Assembly (NCBI RefSeq): GCF_013408565.1
Contig: NZ_JACBZX010000001.1
Span: 620,001 to 684,000, forward strand
Source of the DNA: Janibacter alkaliphilus
GTDB taxonomy: Bacteria; Actinomycetota; Actinomycetes; Actinomycetales; Dermatophilaceae
Length of the DNA stretch: 64,000 nucleotides
Direction of reading: 5' to 3'
Under the pieces are notes generated by a model. It was given only the letters and a program-made list of their open reading frames with translations. It was not told the origin of the DNA and did no database searches. Positions 1-8,934 of this stretch are shown here, piece after piece. The position numbers and the translations under genes were made by a program. The number at the start of each line of letters is the position of its first letter. Positions within the stretch are counted from its first letter, which is position 1.

Positions 1-297
1 CTCGACCCGCGCGGCGAGGTCGTCGGGGAGGGTGACCGTCTCCAGGGTGGAGCCGAGCACGAACTCCCCCGGGTGCAGGACGAAGCCCTCGGCCGGGTCG
101 ACCTCGAGCAGCCGGGTGAGGTCGGGCTGGTCGGCGGCCGGGTCGATGTGCGGGTACTTGTGGTTGTCGAAGAGCCGGAAGAAGCGGTCCAGGCGCACGT
201 CGACGCTGCTCGGCTGGATCATCGCCGGGTCCCACGGGTCGAGGACGATCCGACCGGCGTCGGTCTCGGCGCGGATGTCGCGGTCGGAGAGGAGCAC
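1..297 (-). CDS. dcd: dCTP deaminase, N-terminal part (runs off the left edge)
   Basis: Reverse-strand frame read from a GTG at 297 gives 99 residues beginning [11 protein letters not shown] and continuing with [17 protein letters not shown], the conserved N-terminal block of dCTP deaminases, then [12 protein letters not shown]. The family deaminates dCTP to dUTP for dTTP synthesis; several actinobacterial members also hydrolyse dUTP to dUMP. The catalytic C-terminal half lies outside the window. A TAGGGT box 6 nt upstream of the GTG supports this start and a leaderless mRNA. From memory, dcd lies close to a tRNA-Gly in mycobacteria; here a tRNA-Gly lies 2.7 kb away with two genes between. 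Confidence 0.93.
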   Translation of the reverse strand, partial: MLLSDRDIRAETDAGRIVLDPWDPAMIQPSSVDVRLDRFFRLFDNHKYPHIDPAADQPDLTRLLEVDPAEGFVLHPGEFVLGSTLETVTLPDDLAARVE

Positions 298-303
298 GCG
301 GTC

Positions 304-309
304 ACCCTA
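304..309 (-). promoter_or_regulatory. -10 box of dcd
   Basis: TAGGGT on the minus strand, preceded by GC and ending 6 nt before the GTG start of dcd. The same GCTAGGGT arrangement recurs before several other genes here. The predicted transcript begins at or next to the start codon. Confidence 0.5.
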
Positions 310-353
310 GCCCTGGTCCGCGCCGGCCGTGCGGCTAGCGGGCCCGGGCCGGC

Positions 354-1841
354 TCAGTGCGCCGTCGGGTCGACGTGCTCGTGCGCGTCGGCCGGGATGA
401 CCCGGGAGGCCGCCGCCACCACGAGGAGCACGAGCGCGACCGCAGCGAGCACGACGAGGTAGGCGGGCCGCAGGTGCTCCAGCGGCGTCGCCCCGACCTG
501 CGCCTCGGCGACCGTGAAGAAGAGGGTGCCCAGGGCCGCTGCCCCGACGGCGTTGGCGAGCTGCCCCGAGGTGTTGATCTGCCCCGAGGCGGCACCGGCC
601 CGCTCGGTCGGCACCTGCCCGGTCGCCAGCGGCAGCACCGAGGAGACGAGCAGGCCGAAGCCGGCCCCGACGACGACCAGGCCGGGAACGAAGGCCCACC
701 AGCCGGTCTGCGCCGTGGCCCCGGCGACGACGACGGCCAGCAGCCCGGCGCCGGCGGCCATGATGACCGCGCCGACGGCCAGCACCCGGCGGCCGATCCG
801 CGGGAGCAGCACGACGGCGCCCACCGCGGCGGTGACCGTGCACGTCACGGCGAAGGGGAGGTTGACCAGGCCGGTCTGCAGCACGGACCAGCCGAGCCCG
901 GCCTGGAGGTAGATCGTCGTGGCGAGGAAGTAGCCGGCGAGCCCCACGAAGAGCAGCGACTGCACGAGCGTGCCCCCGGTGAAGCCGCGGTCGCGGTAGA
1001 GCGAGACCGCCACCAGCGGCTCGCCGCCGGCCCGCTCCTGACGGCGCTGCCCGACGACGAAGGCGGCGAGCACGACGACACCGACGGCCGCGAGCGCGAA
1101 GGTCCAGACCGGCCAGCCGAGCTCGTGGCCGCTGGTCAGCGGGTAGAGCACGGCGAGCAGGCCGACGGTGAGGACCGCGATGCCGCGCAGGTCCAGGCGC
1201 GGGGCGCGCGCGGCGCGCGACTCGGGGACCAGTCGCAGCGCGGCGACCACCGCGACGACGCCCACCGGGACGTTGACCAGGAAGATCGCCCGCCACCCGG
1301 CGAGGTCGGTGAGCACCCCGCCGAGGATCGGGCCGAGGACGCTGGCCAGGCCGGCGAGCGCGGAGACCATCCCCATGGCGGCGGCCCGCTCGTGCGGGGC
1401 GTACATCACCTGGATGCTCGTGATGACCTGCGGGACCATCATCGCCGCGCCGAGCCCTTGAGCCGCGCGGAAGAGGACGAGCGTCTCCGGGGTCGGCGCG
1501 AGCCCGCACGCGGCCGAGGCGAGGGTGAAGGCGACGAGGCCGAGGACGAAGAGCCGCCTCCGGCCGAACCGGTCGCCGAGGCGGGCGCCGGTGATGAGGG
1601 CGATGCCGAAGGCCAGCGGGTAGGCGGCGACGACCCACTGCAGGGTGGCGTCGCTGGCGTCCAGGCTGCGCTCGATGGTCGGCAGCGCGACGTTGACGAT
1701 GGTGACGTCGACGAGCTCCATGACCGTGGCGAGCAGCAGCACGACGAGGGCGAGGGTGCGCTCGCGTCCGGTGATCGGGGTGGTGGCTGCCGGTCCGGGT
1801 GTCGCCGGTGCGGGATCGACGGGTGGCGTGGTGGTGGTCAT
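354..1841 (-). CDS. MFS drug exporter, DHA2 (EmrB/QacA) type
   Basis: 495 residues with about 14 hydrophobic segments, the size and topology of 14-TM DHA2 proton antiporters. Visible motifs are motif A (GARLGDRFGRRR, about residues 83-94), the TM1 ELVDVTIVNVALP block, and motif C (GLASVLGPILGGVL). The N-terminal 25 residues are Thr/Pro-rich and cytoplasmic. The start ATG has an AGGAGG ribosome site 6 nt upstream. It is divergently transcribed from the WYL regulator gene with 88 bp between starts, so local control by that regulator is likely. The substrate cannot be told from the sequence. Confidence 0.93.
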   Translation of the reverse strand: MTTTTPPVDPAPATPGPAATTPITGRERTLALVVLLLATVMELVDVTIVNVALPTIERSLDASDATLQWVVAAYPLAFGIALITGARLGDRFGRRRLFVLGLVAFTLASAACGLAPTPETLVLFRAAQGLGAAMMVPQVITSIQVMYAPHERAAAMGMVSALAGLASVLGPILGGVLTDLAGWRAIFLVNVPVGVVAVVAALRLVPESRAARAPRLDLRGIAVLTVGLLAVLYPLTSGHELGWPVWTFALAAVGVVVLAAFVVGQRRQERAGGEPLVAVSLYRDRGFTGGTLVQSLLFVGLAGYFLATTIYLQAGLGWSVLQTGLVNLPFAVTCTVTAAVGAVVLLPRIGRRVLAVGAVIMAAGAGLLAVVVAGATAQTGWWAFVPGLVVVGAGFGLLVSSVLPLATGQVPTERAGAASGQINTSGQLANAVGAAALGTLFFTVAEAQVGATPLEHLRPAYLVVLAAVALVLLVVAAASRVIPADAHEHVDPTAH

Positions 1842-1874
1842 CGGGTCCTCCTGGTCGATCGGTGGTCGTCATCG

Positions 1875-1906
1875 ACGCTAGGGAGGCTTCCGGCCACTTC
1901 CTGTCC
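1875..1906. promoter_or_regulatory. Divergent MFS/WYL-regulator control region
   Basis: Minus-strand -10 TAGCGT at 1875-1880 for the exporter overlaps a plus-strand TAGGGA. A dyad with half sites GGNCA and TGNCC spaced by 5 bp lies at 1892-1906, inside the exporter promoter. It is a candidate operator for the adjacent WYL regulator. The assignment rests on position only. Confidence 0.35.
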
Positions 1907-1929
1907 GCTGTGACATCGAGGATGGATCC

Positions 1930-2928
1930 ATGGCCAGCACGAGCGCCCGCACCCTTCGCCTCCTCTCCCTGCTGCAGACGCACCGCTTCTGGCCGGGCGC
2001 GGAGCTCGCGGGCCGGTTGGAGGTCTCCGAGCGCACGCTGCGCCGGGACGTCGACCGGCTGCGCGAGCTGGGCTACCCGGTCCGTTCCTCGCGGGGGCTC
2101 GAGGGCGGCTACCAGCTCGGCTCGGGCGGTGCGCTGCCGCCGCTCGTCGTCGACGAGGAGGAGGCGATCGCCATCGTGGTGGCGCTCGGGCAGACGGCCT
2201 CGCTGACCGCCGGCAGCCTCGGCGACGCCACCCTCTCGGCGCTGTCGAAGGTGGTGCAGGTGCTGCCGCCGCGGCTGCGGCGCCGGGCCGAGACGCTGCG
2301 GGCGGCCTCGGCGCAGGCCACCTTCCGCGAGGGACCGGAGGTGGCCGCCTCGACGCTGGGAGCGCTGGCCCAGGCGATCCGGGACACCGAACGGGTCCGC
2401 TTCGGCTACACCTCCCGCGGCGGCGAGGCGCCCGGCGAGCGCCGTGGCCGGCACGTCGAGCCGCACCATCTCGTCGCGGTGTGGCAGCGCTGGTACCTGC
2501 TGGCCTTCGACGTCGAGCGGGCCGACTGGCGCTCCTTCCGGCTGGACCGGATGGGCGAGGTCACCGGGACGAAGGGGCGCTTCCGGCCGCGCGAGGTGCC
2601 CGGCGGCGACCCGGTGGAGCATGTGCGCTCGCGGATGTCGCGGCGAGAGCGGGGCGAGCCGACGGTCGTGACCGTCGAGGGCGAGGTCGCGGCCGTGCAG
2701 AAGGAGATCGGGCGGTGGGCCAGCGTCGGCGACGCCGGCGTGGGTCGGTGCCGGGTGGAGATCACCCAGACCCCGATGTGGACCGTGCTCACCCTGGGCG
2801 CGATGGAACGGGACTTCGTCGTGCAGTCGGCTCCGGACGAGGTCCGGGAGGCGCTGGTGCGGTGGGGGCGGCGCTTCGCCGAGGTCTCGGAGCGGGGGCC
2901 GGGCGGCGCGGGCGGGGACGTGTCGTGA
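1930..2928 (+). CDS. WYL-domain transcriptional regulator (YafY/DeoR-type HTH)
   Basis: 332 residues. The N-terminal winged helix-turn-helix (about 1-60) has LSLLQTHRFWPGAELAGRLEVSERTLRRDV followed by LRELGYPV. The central WYL domain (about 140-220) contains YTSRGG, VEPHHLVAVWQRWYLLAFD and a following WRSFRLDRM. A C-terminal WCX extension ends the protein. WYL proteins are ligand-responsive regulators, often adjacent to the genes they control. The divergent MFS exporter is the obvious candidate target. Confidence 0.92.
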   Translation: MASTSARTLRLLSLLQTHRFWPGAELAGRLEVSERTLRRDVDRLRELGYPVRSSRGLEGGYQLGSGGALPPLVVDEEEAIAIVVALGQTASLTAGSLGDATLSALSKVVQVLPPRLRRRAETLRAASAQATFREGPEVAASTLGALAQAIRDTERVRFGYTSRGGEAPGERRGRHVEPHHLVAVWQRWYLLAFDVERADWRSFRLDRMGEVTGTKGRFRPREVPGGDPVEHVRSRMSRRERGEPTVVTVEGEVAAVQKEIGRWASVGDAGVGRCRVEITQTPMWTVLTLGAMERDFVVQSAPDEVREALVRWGRRFAEVSERGPGGAGGDVS

Positions 2929-2952
2929 CCGGCTCTCGCGCTGCGTTACGAT
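2925..2952 (+). promoter_or_regulatory. Putative promoter of tRNA-Gly
   Basis: GTGACC at 2925-2930 (-35-like) and TACGAT at 2947-2952 (-10) are 16 bp apart. They sit about 29 nt upstream of the mature tRNA 5' end and overlap the stop codon of the WYL regulator gene. Confidence 0.4.
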
Positions 2953-2980
2953 GCTCGTCGCGCCCTGGCGACAGGGCCGC

Positions 2981-3054
2981 GCCGGTGTAGCTCAATGGTA
3001 GAGCGCCAGCTTCCCAAGCTGGACACGCGGGTTCGATTCCCGTCACCGGCTCCA
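2981..3054 (+). tRNA. tRNA-Gly (anticodon CCC)
   Basis: Full cloverleaf: acceptor arms GCCGGTG/CACCGGC, D-arm GCTCAATGGTAGAGC, anticodon arm CCAGC-TTCCCAA-GCTGG with CCC at the anticodon, and T-arm with TTCGATT. The discriminator T is followed by an encoded CCA (3052-3054). It reads the GGG glycine codon. Confidence 0.97.
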
Positions 3055-3073
3055 CGAGATCGCCCACGCTGGC

Positions 3074-3094
3074 GTTGATCGACCGACGATCAAC
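3074..3094. terminator. Hairpin between tRNA-Gly and NYN gene
   Basis: Perfect 8-bp stem, GTTGATCG (3074-3081) with CGATCAAC (3087-3094), and a 5-nt loop. It lies between the 3' ends of two convergent units and could end transcription of either. There is no U-tract. Confidence 0.45.
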
Positions 3095-3106
3095 CAGGTA
3101 TCGCAG

Positions 3107-3790
3107 TCACCTGGCGGCATAGTCCGTGTGATCCCGGACCGACTCGAAGTCGCTCTGGCCCAGGTAGTGGCAGTAGGGAGTCTGCGTCCCATCGAATCGG
3201 AGTCGGTTGGACCCGGTCCATGCGGCAACTTCGACGTGGCAGTCCGTGTGGTCGCGGACCGCTTCGAGGGCGGGAAGCAGGTCGTTGTCGGACGAGAACA
3301 GGATGGCCACGTCGATCTCGTCTGCGATCGCCATCCGCAGCATGTCCACTGCGATCGCGACGTCGATACCCTTCTCAGCGGGTGGTATACCGGGCCAGCC
3401 GCGCGGATAGGCGAGGTTGCGACGAGTGAGCTGGATCAACGGCGACCGCCCCCACTCGCTCGCCTGCCGGTCGTTCGCCCTCGCGGCGCCCTCTTGCTTG
3501 GAGGGGTTGGGGCGGCCTCTGTAGACACATGCTCGCTCCAGAGCTCCCGCGAACTTCCTGCGTCGCACCAACAGCTGCGCCGCAGCCAGAGGGTGGATGT
3601 GACCATCGGCCGGATCCGCAGCGTTATCCAAGAAGCAACGACGCGCCCAACCATGAACGTTCTGGTAGTCGAAGAAGACTCCCACACGCTGCTGCAACGC
3701 GTCCCCCAACCCGGCGAAAAAATCCCCGCCAGTCCCGAGGGACGGCGGGGCGTAATACAGCAACGATAACGCGTCGCGCGAGACGCGCAA
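3107..3790 (-). CDS. NYN-domain (PIN-like) protein, putative RNase
   Basis: 227 residues from a TTG at 3790. The NYN fold is indicated by GVFFDYQNVHGW (about 37-48), KGIDVAIAVDMLRMAI, and FSSDNDLLPALEAVRD; the aspartates in these three blocks are the metal-binding acidic residues of this nuclease superfamily. A GTG at 3685 just before the first block could be the true start (192 aa); neither start has a good ribosome site. Base composition is visibly lower (roughly 60% G+C, with TTA, TAT and GTA codons) than the neighbours. The gene sits directly after a tRNA and has no operon partner, which suggests horizontal acquisition. The RNA substrate is unknown. Confidence 0.68.
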   Translation of the reverse strand: MRVSRDALSLLYYAPPSLGTGGDFFAGLGDALQQRVGVFFDYQNVHGWARRCFLDNAADPADGHIHPLAAAQLLVRRRKFAGALERACVYRGRPNPSKQEGAARANDRQASEWGRSPLIQLTRRNLAYPRGWPGIPPAEKGIDVAIAVDMLRMAIADEIDVAILFSSDNDLLPALEAVRDHTDCHVEVAAWTGSNRLRFDGTQTPYCHYLGQSDFESVRDHTDYAAR

Positions 3791-3895
3791 GCTGAGATGA
3801 CTCGGGGAACTGCGGCGCTCTCTTTCCCAGCGACAGAAACCCGGTCCGGGCCGCCGGAGAACACCGAGGTGGGCGCCGACGAGCCACCCACACCA

Positions 3896-3939
3896 CGACG
3901 ACGGCCCGGTGCGCCCCTGCGCGCAGCGGGCCGTCGTGG
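3896..3939 (-). terminator. Terminator of the sigma/anti-sigma operon
   Basis: An 11-bp perfect stem (ACGACGGCCCG at 3898-3908 with its complement at 3927-3937) and an 18-nt loop, immediately downstream of the stop at 3955. Confidence 0.6.
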
Positions 3940-3954
3940 GTTCTGTGACCCGCG

Positions 3955-4965
3955 TCAGCGGGGGTCGGGGCAGGACTCCTCGAAGCTCTCGCGCATCTCG
4001 TCGTCCATGAAGTCCATGTCGTCCTTCGTCGTGAAGTAGACCTCCAGCTCGCCGCTGTTGCGCTGGATGACCTCGCTCACCTTGTGCTCGGTGTCCGCCT
4101 CGGCCTCCGCCTGGGTGAGGTGCGTCCAGTACACGTCGCCCTCCTTCGGGATGACAGGCAGCGAGTAGGTCACGTCGATGTCGATGTCGGCGAGCTTGGC
4201 CGCCACCTCCGACAGCGGCTCGTCGTGCATCGACAGGCAGTGCAGCGGGCTGCTCTCCGGGTAGGGGTTCATGGCCGACGTCGCAGGAACGGCGTTGGTT
4301 GCGTCCGCGTCGTGGAACTGGAAGACGACGAGGTGCTCCGGCGTCTCCGGGAAGGTCACAGAGACGGCCTCATCCTGAGACGAGTCGGCGTACTCGACGT
4401 CCACGCTGCTACCGGGGAAGTCCGGATCGCCGTCGACGTATGCCTGCTCCCACCCCTGGTCCGGCCATCCCTCCGGGTAGCCGACATGGGTGAACCAGAG
4501 CATCTGCCAGTCTCCCGGCTGCATCAGCTGGCCGTCGGGCATGAGCTGGATCGGGATGTCCTTGTCCCGGAGCTCCGTATCGATCTTCTCGGCGCTCAGC
4601 GCGTCCGACCCGTCGGGGAGCGTGACCTGCACCCGGCCGTCGGCCAGCACCTGCACCGCCTCGGTCGCGCCGTCGCTCGTCACCGATGTGGTGGACGAGC
4701 TCGTCCCCGCTGCTGGCCCGATCGCCTCGCCAGACCGGTCCATCACGACGAAGCCCACCGCCGCAGCCGCCATGCCCAGCCCGGCGACGGCCGCGACGGT
4801 CGTGGTGGCCCGGCGCCCGCGGCGCCTCCGCCGGTCGTCCAGGCCGAGGGAGGCCCGGGCGGCGGAGGCCTGCTCGGGCGTCGCCCCTGGCACGTCCTCG
4901 CGGAAGCCGCGCACCTGCTCCAGCCAGGCCTCGTCGGGGTCGATGCGGGTCTGCTCGTCGCTCAT
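3955..4965 (-). CDS. Membrane-anchored partner of ECF sigma factor (putative anti-sigma factor)
   Basis: 336 residues. A cytoplasmic N-terminus of about 53 residues (acidic, then RRRRRGRR) is followed by one transmembrane helix (about 54-75) and a Ser/Thr-rich linker. An extracellular domain of about 240 residues contains TLPDGSDALSAEKIDTEL, YVDGDPDFPGSSVDVEYADS and a C-terminal acidic tail. Its ATG overlaps the sigma gene stop by 4 nt, the standard arrangement for a sigma/anti-sigma pair. No HxxxCxxC zinc motif is present. The regulatory role is inferred from topology and coupling; the extracellular domain is not recognised. Confidence 0.75.
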   Translation of the reverse strand: MSDEQTRIDPDEAWLEQVRGFREDVPGATPEQASAARASLGLDDRRRRRGRRATTTVAAVAGLGMAAAAVGFVVMDRSGEAIGPAAGTSSSTTSVTSDGATEAVQVLADGRVQVTLPDGSDALSAEKIDTELRDKDIPIQLMPDGQLMQPGDWQMLWFTHVGYPEGWPDQGWEQAYVDGDPDFPGSSVDVEYADSSQDEAVSVTFPETPEHLVVFQFHDADATNAVPATSAMNPYPESSPLHCLSMHDEPLSEVAAKLADIDIDVTYSLPVIPKEGDVYWTHLTQAEAEADTEHKVSEVIQRNSGELEVYFTTKDDMDFMDDEMRESFEESCPDPR

Positions 4966-5552
4966 GAGTCCTCCTGCGGGTCCAGCGCGTGGGTGACCGC
5001 CCGGCGCGCTCGGTGGAGCCGGGACCGCACGGTCCCGACCGGGATGTCCAGGGCCTGCGCCACCTCGACGTAGGTGAAGTCGGCGTGGGCCACGAGCAGC
5101 AGCACGTCCCGGTCTCCCGGGCTCAGCTCGGCCAGGGCCGCGGCCAGCGCCGCCCCCTGGGAGCTGGCGTCGGCCCGGCGCACCGCGGTCTCGGCCGCGT
5201 CATGGCCGTGCACCAGCGGATCCACCCCGGTGCGCGCGTAGGCCGTGTAGGCCCGGGCCTCGTCCCGGTGGTGCCGGGAGAGCAGGTTCGTGGCGATTCC
5301 GAAGAGCCAGGCGCGCCGGCTCCCCCGCTCCGGGTCGAAGGAGGAGAAGCCCTCCAGCGCCCGGGTGAAGGTCTCGCTGGCCAGGTCCTCGGCCACCGCC
5401 TGCGGCACGCGTCGCGCCAGGTAGCGGTAGATCGCCGGGTACTCCCGGTCGAAGACCTCGGCGAAGGCGACCCGGCCGTCCCCGGCCCGCGCCCCCTTCG
5501 CGCGGGTCCGGTCGGCCGATCCCCTGCCGATCATCACGGTGCTGCTGCTCAC
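4962..5552 (-). CDS. ECF-family RNA polymerase sigma factor
   Basis: 196 residues. Sigma region 2 (about 28-95) has FDREYPAIYRYLARRV, EDLASETFTRALEGF and RAWLFGIATNLLSRHHR. Region 4 (about 140-190) has ELSPGDRDVLLLVAHADFTYVEVAQALDIPVGTVRSRLHRARR, a clear helix-turn-helix for -35 recognition. There is no SnoaL or other C-terminal extension. It is translationally coupled to the downstream membrane protein, its probable antagonist. The inducing signal is unknown. Confidence 0.93.
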   Translation of the reverse strand: MSSSTVMIGRGSADRTRAKGARAGDGRVAFAEVFDREYPAIYRYLARRVPQAVAEDLASETFTRALEGFSSFDPERGSRRAWLFGIATNLLSRHHRDEARAYTAYARTGVDPLVHGHDAAETAVRRADASSQGAALAAALAELSPGDRDVLLLVAHADFTYVEVAQALDIPVGTVRSRLHRARRAVTHALDPQEDS

Positions 5553-5592
5553 ACCCCTACTTGCCCGCAGGCGGCAGGAGGGTTCACGAGCC

Positions 5593-6819
5593 TCAGGCGG
5601 GCGCCTGCTCCTCCTGGCCGCGGTGCCGGTCGAGCTGGCCGCTCTGGTGCCGGTGCCCGAAGGTCTCGTAGCCGAGCACGGTCACCCACGGCACCACCGC
5701 CGCGATGGCCACCCCGCCGAGCAGCGAGCCGCCCGAGGCGACGAGGTAGCTGAGCACCATGAGCGCCGCCGAGACCACCAGCAGCCCCAGGTGGTAGGGG
5801 TCGGCCACCGGCGCGAAGTAGGTGTAGATGCCGAAGAGCGCCACGAGGAAGAGCGCGATCGGCACGATCATCGATAGGATGACCACCCCGTCGCCGACCT
5901 CGGACTCGCCCTCCAGCGCGTAGGCCACGACGTGCAGCCCGGCACCCACCGCGGCCAGGGCGATGTAGATGACGAAGTGGCCGTAGCCCCAGCCGAAGGA
6001 CTTGCGCGGCTCCAGGTGCAGCCACTGCGCGTGGTCCACCGAGAAGTACGCCCACCACAGGCCGAAGGTCATCACCATCCCGGCCGCGACGACGATCCAG
6101 CCCTCGGTGGTGATCTCGCCCTCCGGGCCGAGCGCGGCGCCCAGGGCGGCGACCGTGCCGACCACCCCTTCGCCGAGGGTGATGATGGCCAGCAGCCCGT
6201 AGCGCTCGGCGATGTGGTGCGCGTGCCACGGGGTGCTGCCGAACCGGGTCTCGGCGATGACCGGACCGGCGATCTCGACGGCCAGGATCACCGCGAACAT
6301 CGCCAGCATCGGGCCGACCGCCGGCTGCAGCTGGGAGACGACGACCCAGCCGATCTGGGCCACGGTCAGCGTGGCGACGTAGACCATCGCGGTGCGCCGC
6401 CGCGCCGGGTCCTGGCGCGCCGCCCGCAGCCACTGGCAGATCAGCCCGACCCGCATGATGACGTAGCCGATGACCGAGAGCCGCATGTCGACGTGCTCGC
6501 CGTGCTCGACGGTCTCGAAGATCCGCGGCACCCCGAGCGCGAAGACGGTGATGCCGATCATCTGCACCATCGCCAGCAGCCGGTAGATCCAGTCGTCGGT
6601 GTCGTAGGCCGAGGCGAACCAGGTGAAGTTGATCCACGCCCAGACGATGGAGAAGGTCGCCATGCAGAAGGCGATGACGCCCGCCGAGACGTGGTCCGCG
6701 GCCACCGCGTGCGCCAGCTCCTCGCCGGCCACGGCGAAGGAGACGACGAAGACGAGGTCGTAGAGCAGCTCCAGCGCGGTGGCCGCGCGACCGGTCTCGT
6801 GCGGGTCGCGCCCGCCCAT
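5593..6819 (-). CDS. LtrA-family (low temperature requirement A) membrane protein
   Basis: 408 residues with about ten hydrophobic helices. The N-terminal signature GRDPHETGRAATALELLYDLVFVVSFA is characteristic of the LtrA family, followed by FAWINFTWFASAYDTDDWIYR-like and ERYGLLAIITLGEGVVG blocks. The family is named from a Listeria low-temperature growth phenotype; its biochemical role is unsettled. In-frame codons upstream read DRSHRISA and resemble the family but contain no start codon before a TGA, so ATG at 6819 is used although its ribosome site is weak. It stands 40 bp downstream of the sigma factor start and is a separate unit. Confidence 0.9.
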   Translation of the reverse strand: MGGRDPHETGRAATALELLYDLVFVVSFAVAGEELAHAVAADHVSAGVIAFCMATFSIVWAWINFTWFASAYDTDDWIYRLLAMVQMIGITVFALGVPRIFETVEHGEHVDMRLSVIGYVIMRVGLICQWLRAARQDPARRRTAMVYVATLTVAQIGWVVVSQLQPAVGPMLAMFAVILAVEIAGPVIAETRFGSTPWHAHHIAERYGLLAIITLGEGVVGTVAALGAALGPEGEITTEGWIVVAAGMVMTFGLWWAYFSVDHAQWLHLEPRKSFGWGYGHFVIYIALAAVGAGLHVVAYALEGESEVGDGVVILSMIVPIALFLVALFGIYTYFAPVADPYHLGLLVVSAALMVLSYLVASGGSLLGGVAIAAVVPWVTVLGYETFGHRHQSGQLDRHRGQEEQAPA

Positions 6820-6971
6820 CGCGGAGATCCGGTGGGAGCGGTCGGAGCCGGGGGCGGGCTTGGGGGTGCAGCGAGGTCACGGCGGAAGTATGCCCCCGCG
6901 CCGGTGTGCCTCACATCACCACGGCTCGCCTTGCCAGGGCGACCTGGTCGGCGCACGATGGGACGGATTGG

Positions 6972-6987
6972 GTAAGCAAGCGCTCAC
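6972..6987. promoter_or_regulatory. Imperfect palindrome upstream of acyl-CoA dehydrogenase
   Basis: GTAAGC and GCTCAC arms (5 of 6 positions complementary) separated by AAGC, 43 bp before the start codon. TetR-family fatty-acid regulators often bind sites of this type, with AAGC/GCTT arms. No regulator is encoded nearby. Confidence 0.3.
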
Positions 6988-7029
6988 CTACCGGGATCCG
7001 TTCCAGCACAAGCGAGGAGAGTCACCCGC

Positions 7030-8898
7030 ATGGGTCACTACAAGAGCAACCTGCGCGACATCGAGTTCAACCTCTTCGAGATGCTCGGCCGCCAGGACGT
7101 CCTGGGCGTCGGGGCCTACACCGACGTCGACGCCGACACCGCCCGGGAGATGCTCAAGGAGGTCTCCCGCCTCGCCGAGAACGAGCTCGCCGAGAGCTTC
7201 GCCGACGCCGACCGCAACCCGCCGGTCTACGACCCGCAGACGTACTCGGTCACGATGCCCGACTCCTTCACCAAGTCCTACCGGATGTACCAGGAGTCCG
7301 GCTTCTGGAGCGTCGACACCCCGGCCGAGCTCGGCGGCACGTCTGCTCCCCCGTCGCTGAAGTGGGCGATGAACGAGATGGTGCTCGGCGCCAACCCGGC
7401 CATCGGGATGTACGCGGCCACCTACTCCTTCGCCAACCTGCTCTACCTGCTCGGCAACGAGGACCAGAAGAAGCTCGCCCACTGGATCATCGAGGGCGGC
7501 TGGCACTGCACGATGGTGCTCACCGAGCCGGACGCCGGCTCCGACGTCGGCGCCGGCCGCACCCGGGCCACCGACAACGGCGACGGCACGTGGAACGTCG
7601 AGGGCGTCAAGCGCTTCATCACCTCGGCCGAGTCGGACATGACCGACAACGTCGTCCACTTCGTCCTGGCCCGCCCCGAGGGCGCCGGACCGGGCACCAA
7701 GGGCCTGTCCCTCTTCATCGTCCCGAAGTACCACGTCGACCTCGAGACCGGTGAGCTCGGCGAGCGCAACGGCGCCTACGTCACCAACGTCGAGAAGAAG
7801 ATGGGCCTGAAGGTCTCGACGACCTGCGAGGTCACCTTCGGCGAGCAGGGCCCGGCCACCGGCACCCTCTTCGGCGACGTGCACGACGGCATCGCGCAGA
7901 TGTTCCGGGTCATCGAGCACGCCCGGATGCTCGTGGGCACCAAGGCGATCGCCACCCTCTCCACCGGCTACCTCAACGCGCTGGAGTACGCCAAGGAGCG
8001 TGTCCAGGGCGCCGACATGACCACCCCGGCCAAGGACGCCCCGCGGGTGACGATCACCCACCACCCGGACGTGCGCCGCAGCCTCATGCTGCAGAAGGCC
8101 TACGCCGAGGGCCTGCGCGCGCTGGTGCTCTACACCGCCAGCCAGCAGGACACCGTGGACGCCGAGCAGAAGGCCACCGGCGCCGAGGAGATCGCCGCCG
8201 ACTCCCCCGCCGCGATGGCGAACAAGGTCAACGACCTGCTGCTGCCGATCGTCAAGGGCCTGGGCTCCGAGCGCGCCTGGGTGCTGCTGGGCACCGAGTC
8301 GCTGCAGACCTTCGGCGGCTCCGGCTTCCTCCAGGAGTACCCGATCGAGCAGTACGTCCGGGACGCCAAGATCGACACCCTCTACGAGGGCACCACGGCG
8401 ATCCAGGGCCAGGACTTCTTCTTCCGCAAGATCGTCCGCGACCAGGGCGCCGCGCTGGGCCACCTGGCCGAGCAGATCGGCGCCTTCGCCGCCGACGGCG
8501 AGGCGCAGGGCGGGGCCCTGTCGGCCGAGCGGGCGCTGCTGGCCCGGGGCCTGGAGGACGTCCAGGGCATGCTCGGGTCGATGTTCGAGGCGCTCATGGC
8601 CTCCGACCCGACGAACGACGGCGACGTGCGCAACCTCTACAAGGTCGGACAGAACACCACCCGCTTCCTGCTCGCCGCCGGCGACCTCGTCGTCGGCTGG
8701 CTGCTGCTGCAGCAGGCTGCGGTCGCGCACGAGGCGCTGCAGGCCGGCGCCTCGGAGCGGGACACCGACTTCTACACCGGCAAGATCGCCGCCGCCCGCT
8801 TCTTCGCCAGCCAGGTGCTGCCGCGCCTGGCCGCCGAGCGGGCGATGGCCGCGGCCACCGACAACTCCCTCATGGACGTGCCCGAGTCGGCCTTCTGA
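7030..8898 (+). CDS. Acyl-CoA dehydrogenase (FadE5-like, long form)
   Basis: 622 residues, longer than the usual 380-400 because of N- and C-terminal extensions typical of the FadE5-type clade. The FAD/substrate block TEPDAGSD is at 165-172, FITSAESD follows, and [12 protein letters not shown] at about 451 supplies the probable catalytic Glu453. The C-terminal helical region contains [27 protein letters not shown]. The enzyme catalyses the first, FAD-dependent oxidation of acyl-CoA in beta-oxidation. A GAGGAGA ribosome site precedes the ATG. It is monocistronic, with a strong terminator just downstream. Confidence 0.95.
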   Translation: MGHYKSNLRDIEFNLFEMLGRQDVLGVGAYTDVDADTAREMLKEVSRLAENELAESFADADRNPPVYDPQTYSVTMPDSFTKSYRMYQESGFWSVDTPAELGGTSAPPSLKWAMNEMVLGANPAIGMYAATYSFANLLYLLGNEDQKKLAHWIIEGGWHCTMVLTEPDAGSDVGAGRTRATDNGDGTWNVEGVKRFITSAESDMTDNVVHFVLARPEGAGPGTKGLSLFIVPKYHVDLETGELGERNGAYVTNVEKKMGLKVSTTCEVTFGEQGPATGTLFGDVHDGIAQMFRVIEHARMLVGTKAIATLSTGYLNALEYAKERVQGADMTTPAKDAPRVTITHHPDVRRSLMLQKAYAEGLRALVLYTASQQDTVDAEQKATGAEEIAADSPAAMANKVNDLLLPIVKGLGSERAWVLLGTESLQTFGGSGFLQEYPIEQYVRDAKIDTLYEGTTAIQGQDFFFRKIVRDQGAALGHLAEQIGAFAADGEAQGGALSAERALLARGLEDVQGMLGSMFEALMASDPTNDGDVRNLYKVGQNTTRFLLAAGDLVVGWLLLQQAAVAHEALQAGASERDTDFYTGKIAAARFFASQVLPRLAAERAMAAATDNSLMDVPESAF

Positions 8899-8934
8899 GC
8901 CGGGTCCACCGCCCCCTCCCCCCGGGGGCACGGC

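Noticed and set aside
2981..3950. tRNA-Gly as an integration site of a genomic island
   Set aside because: No second copy of the tRNA 3' end and no integrase gene were found to the right, so only a compositional hint remains.
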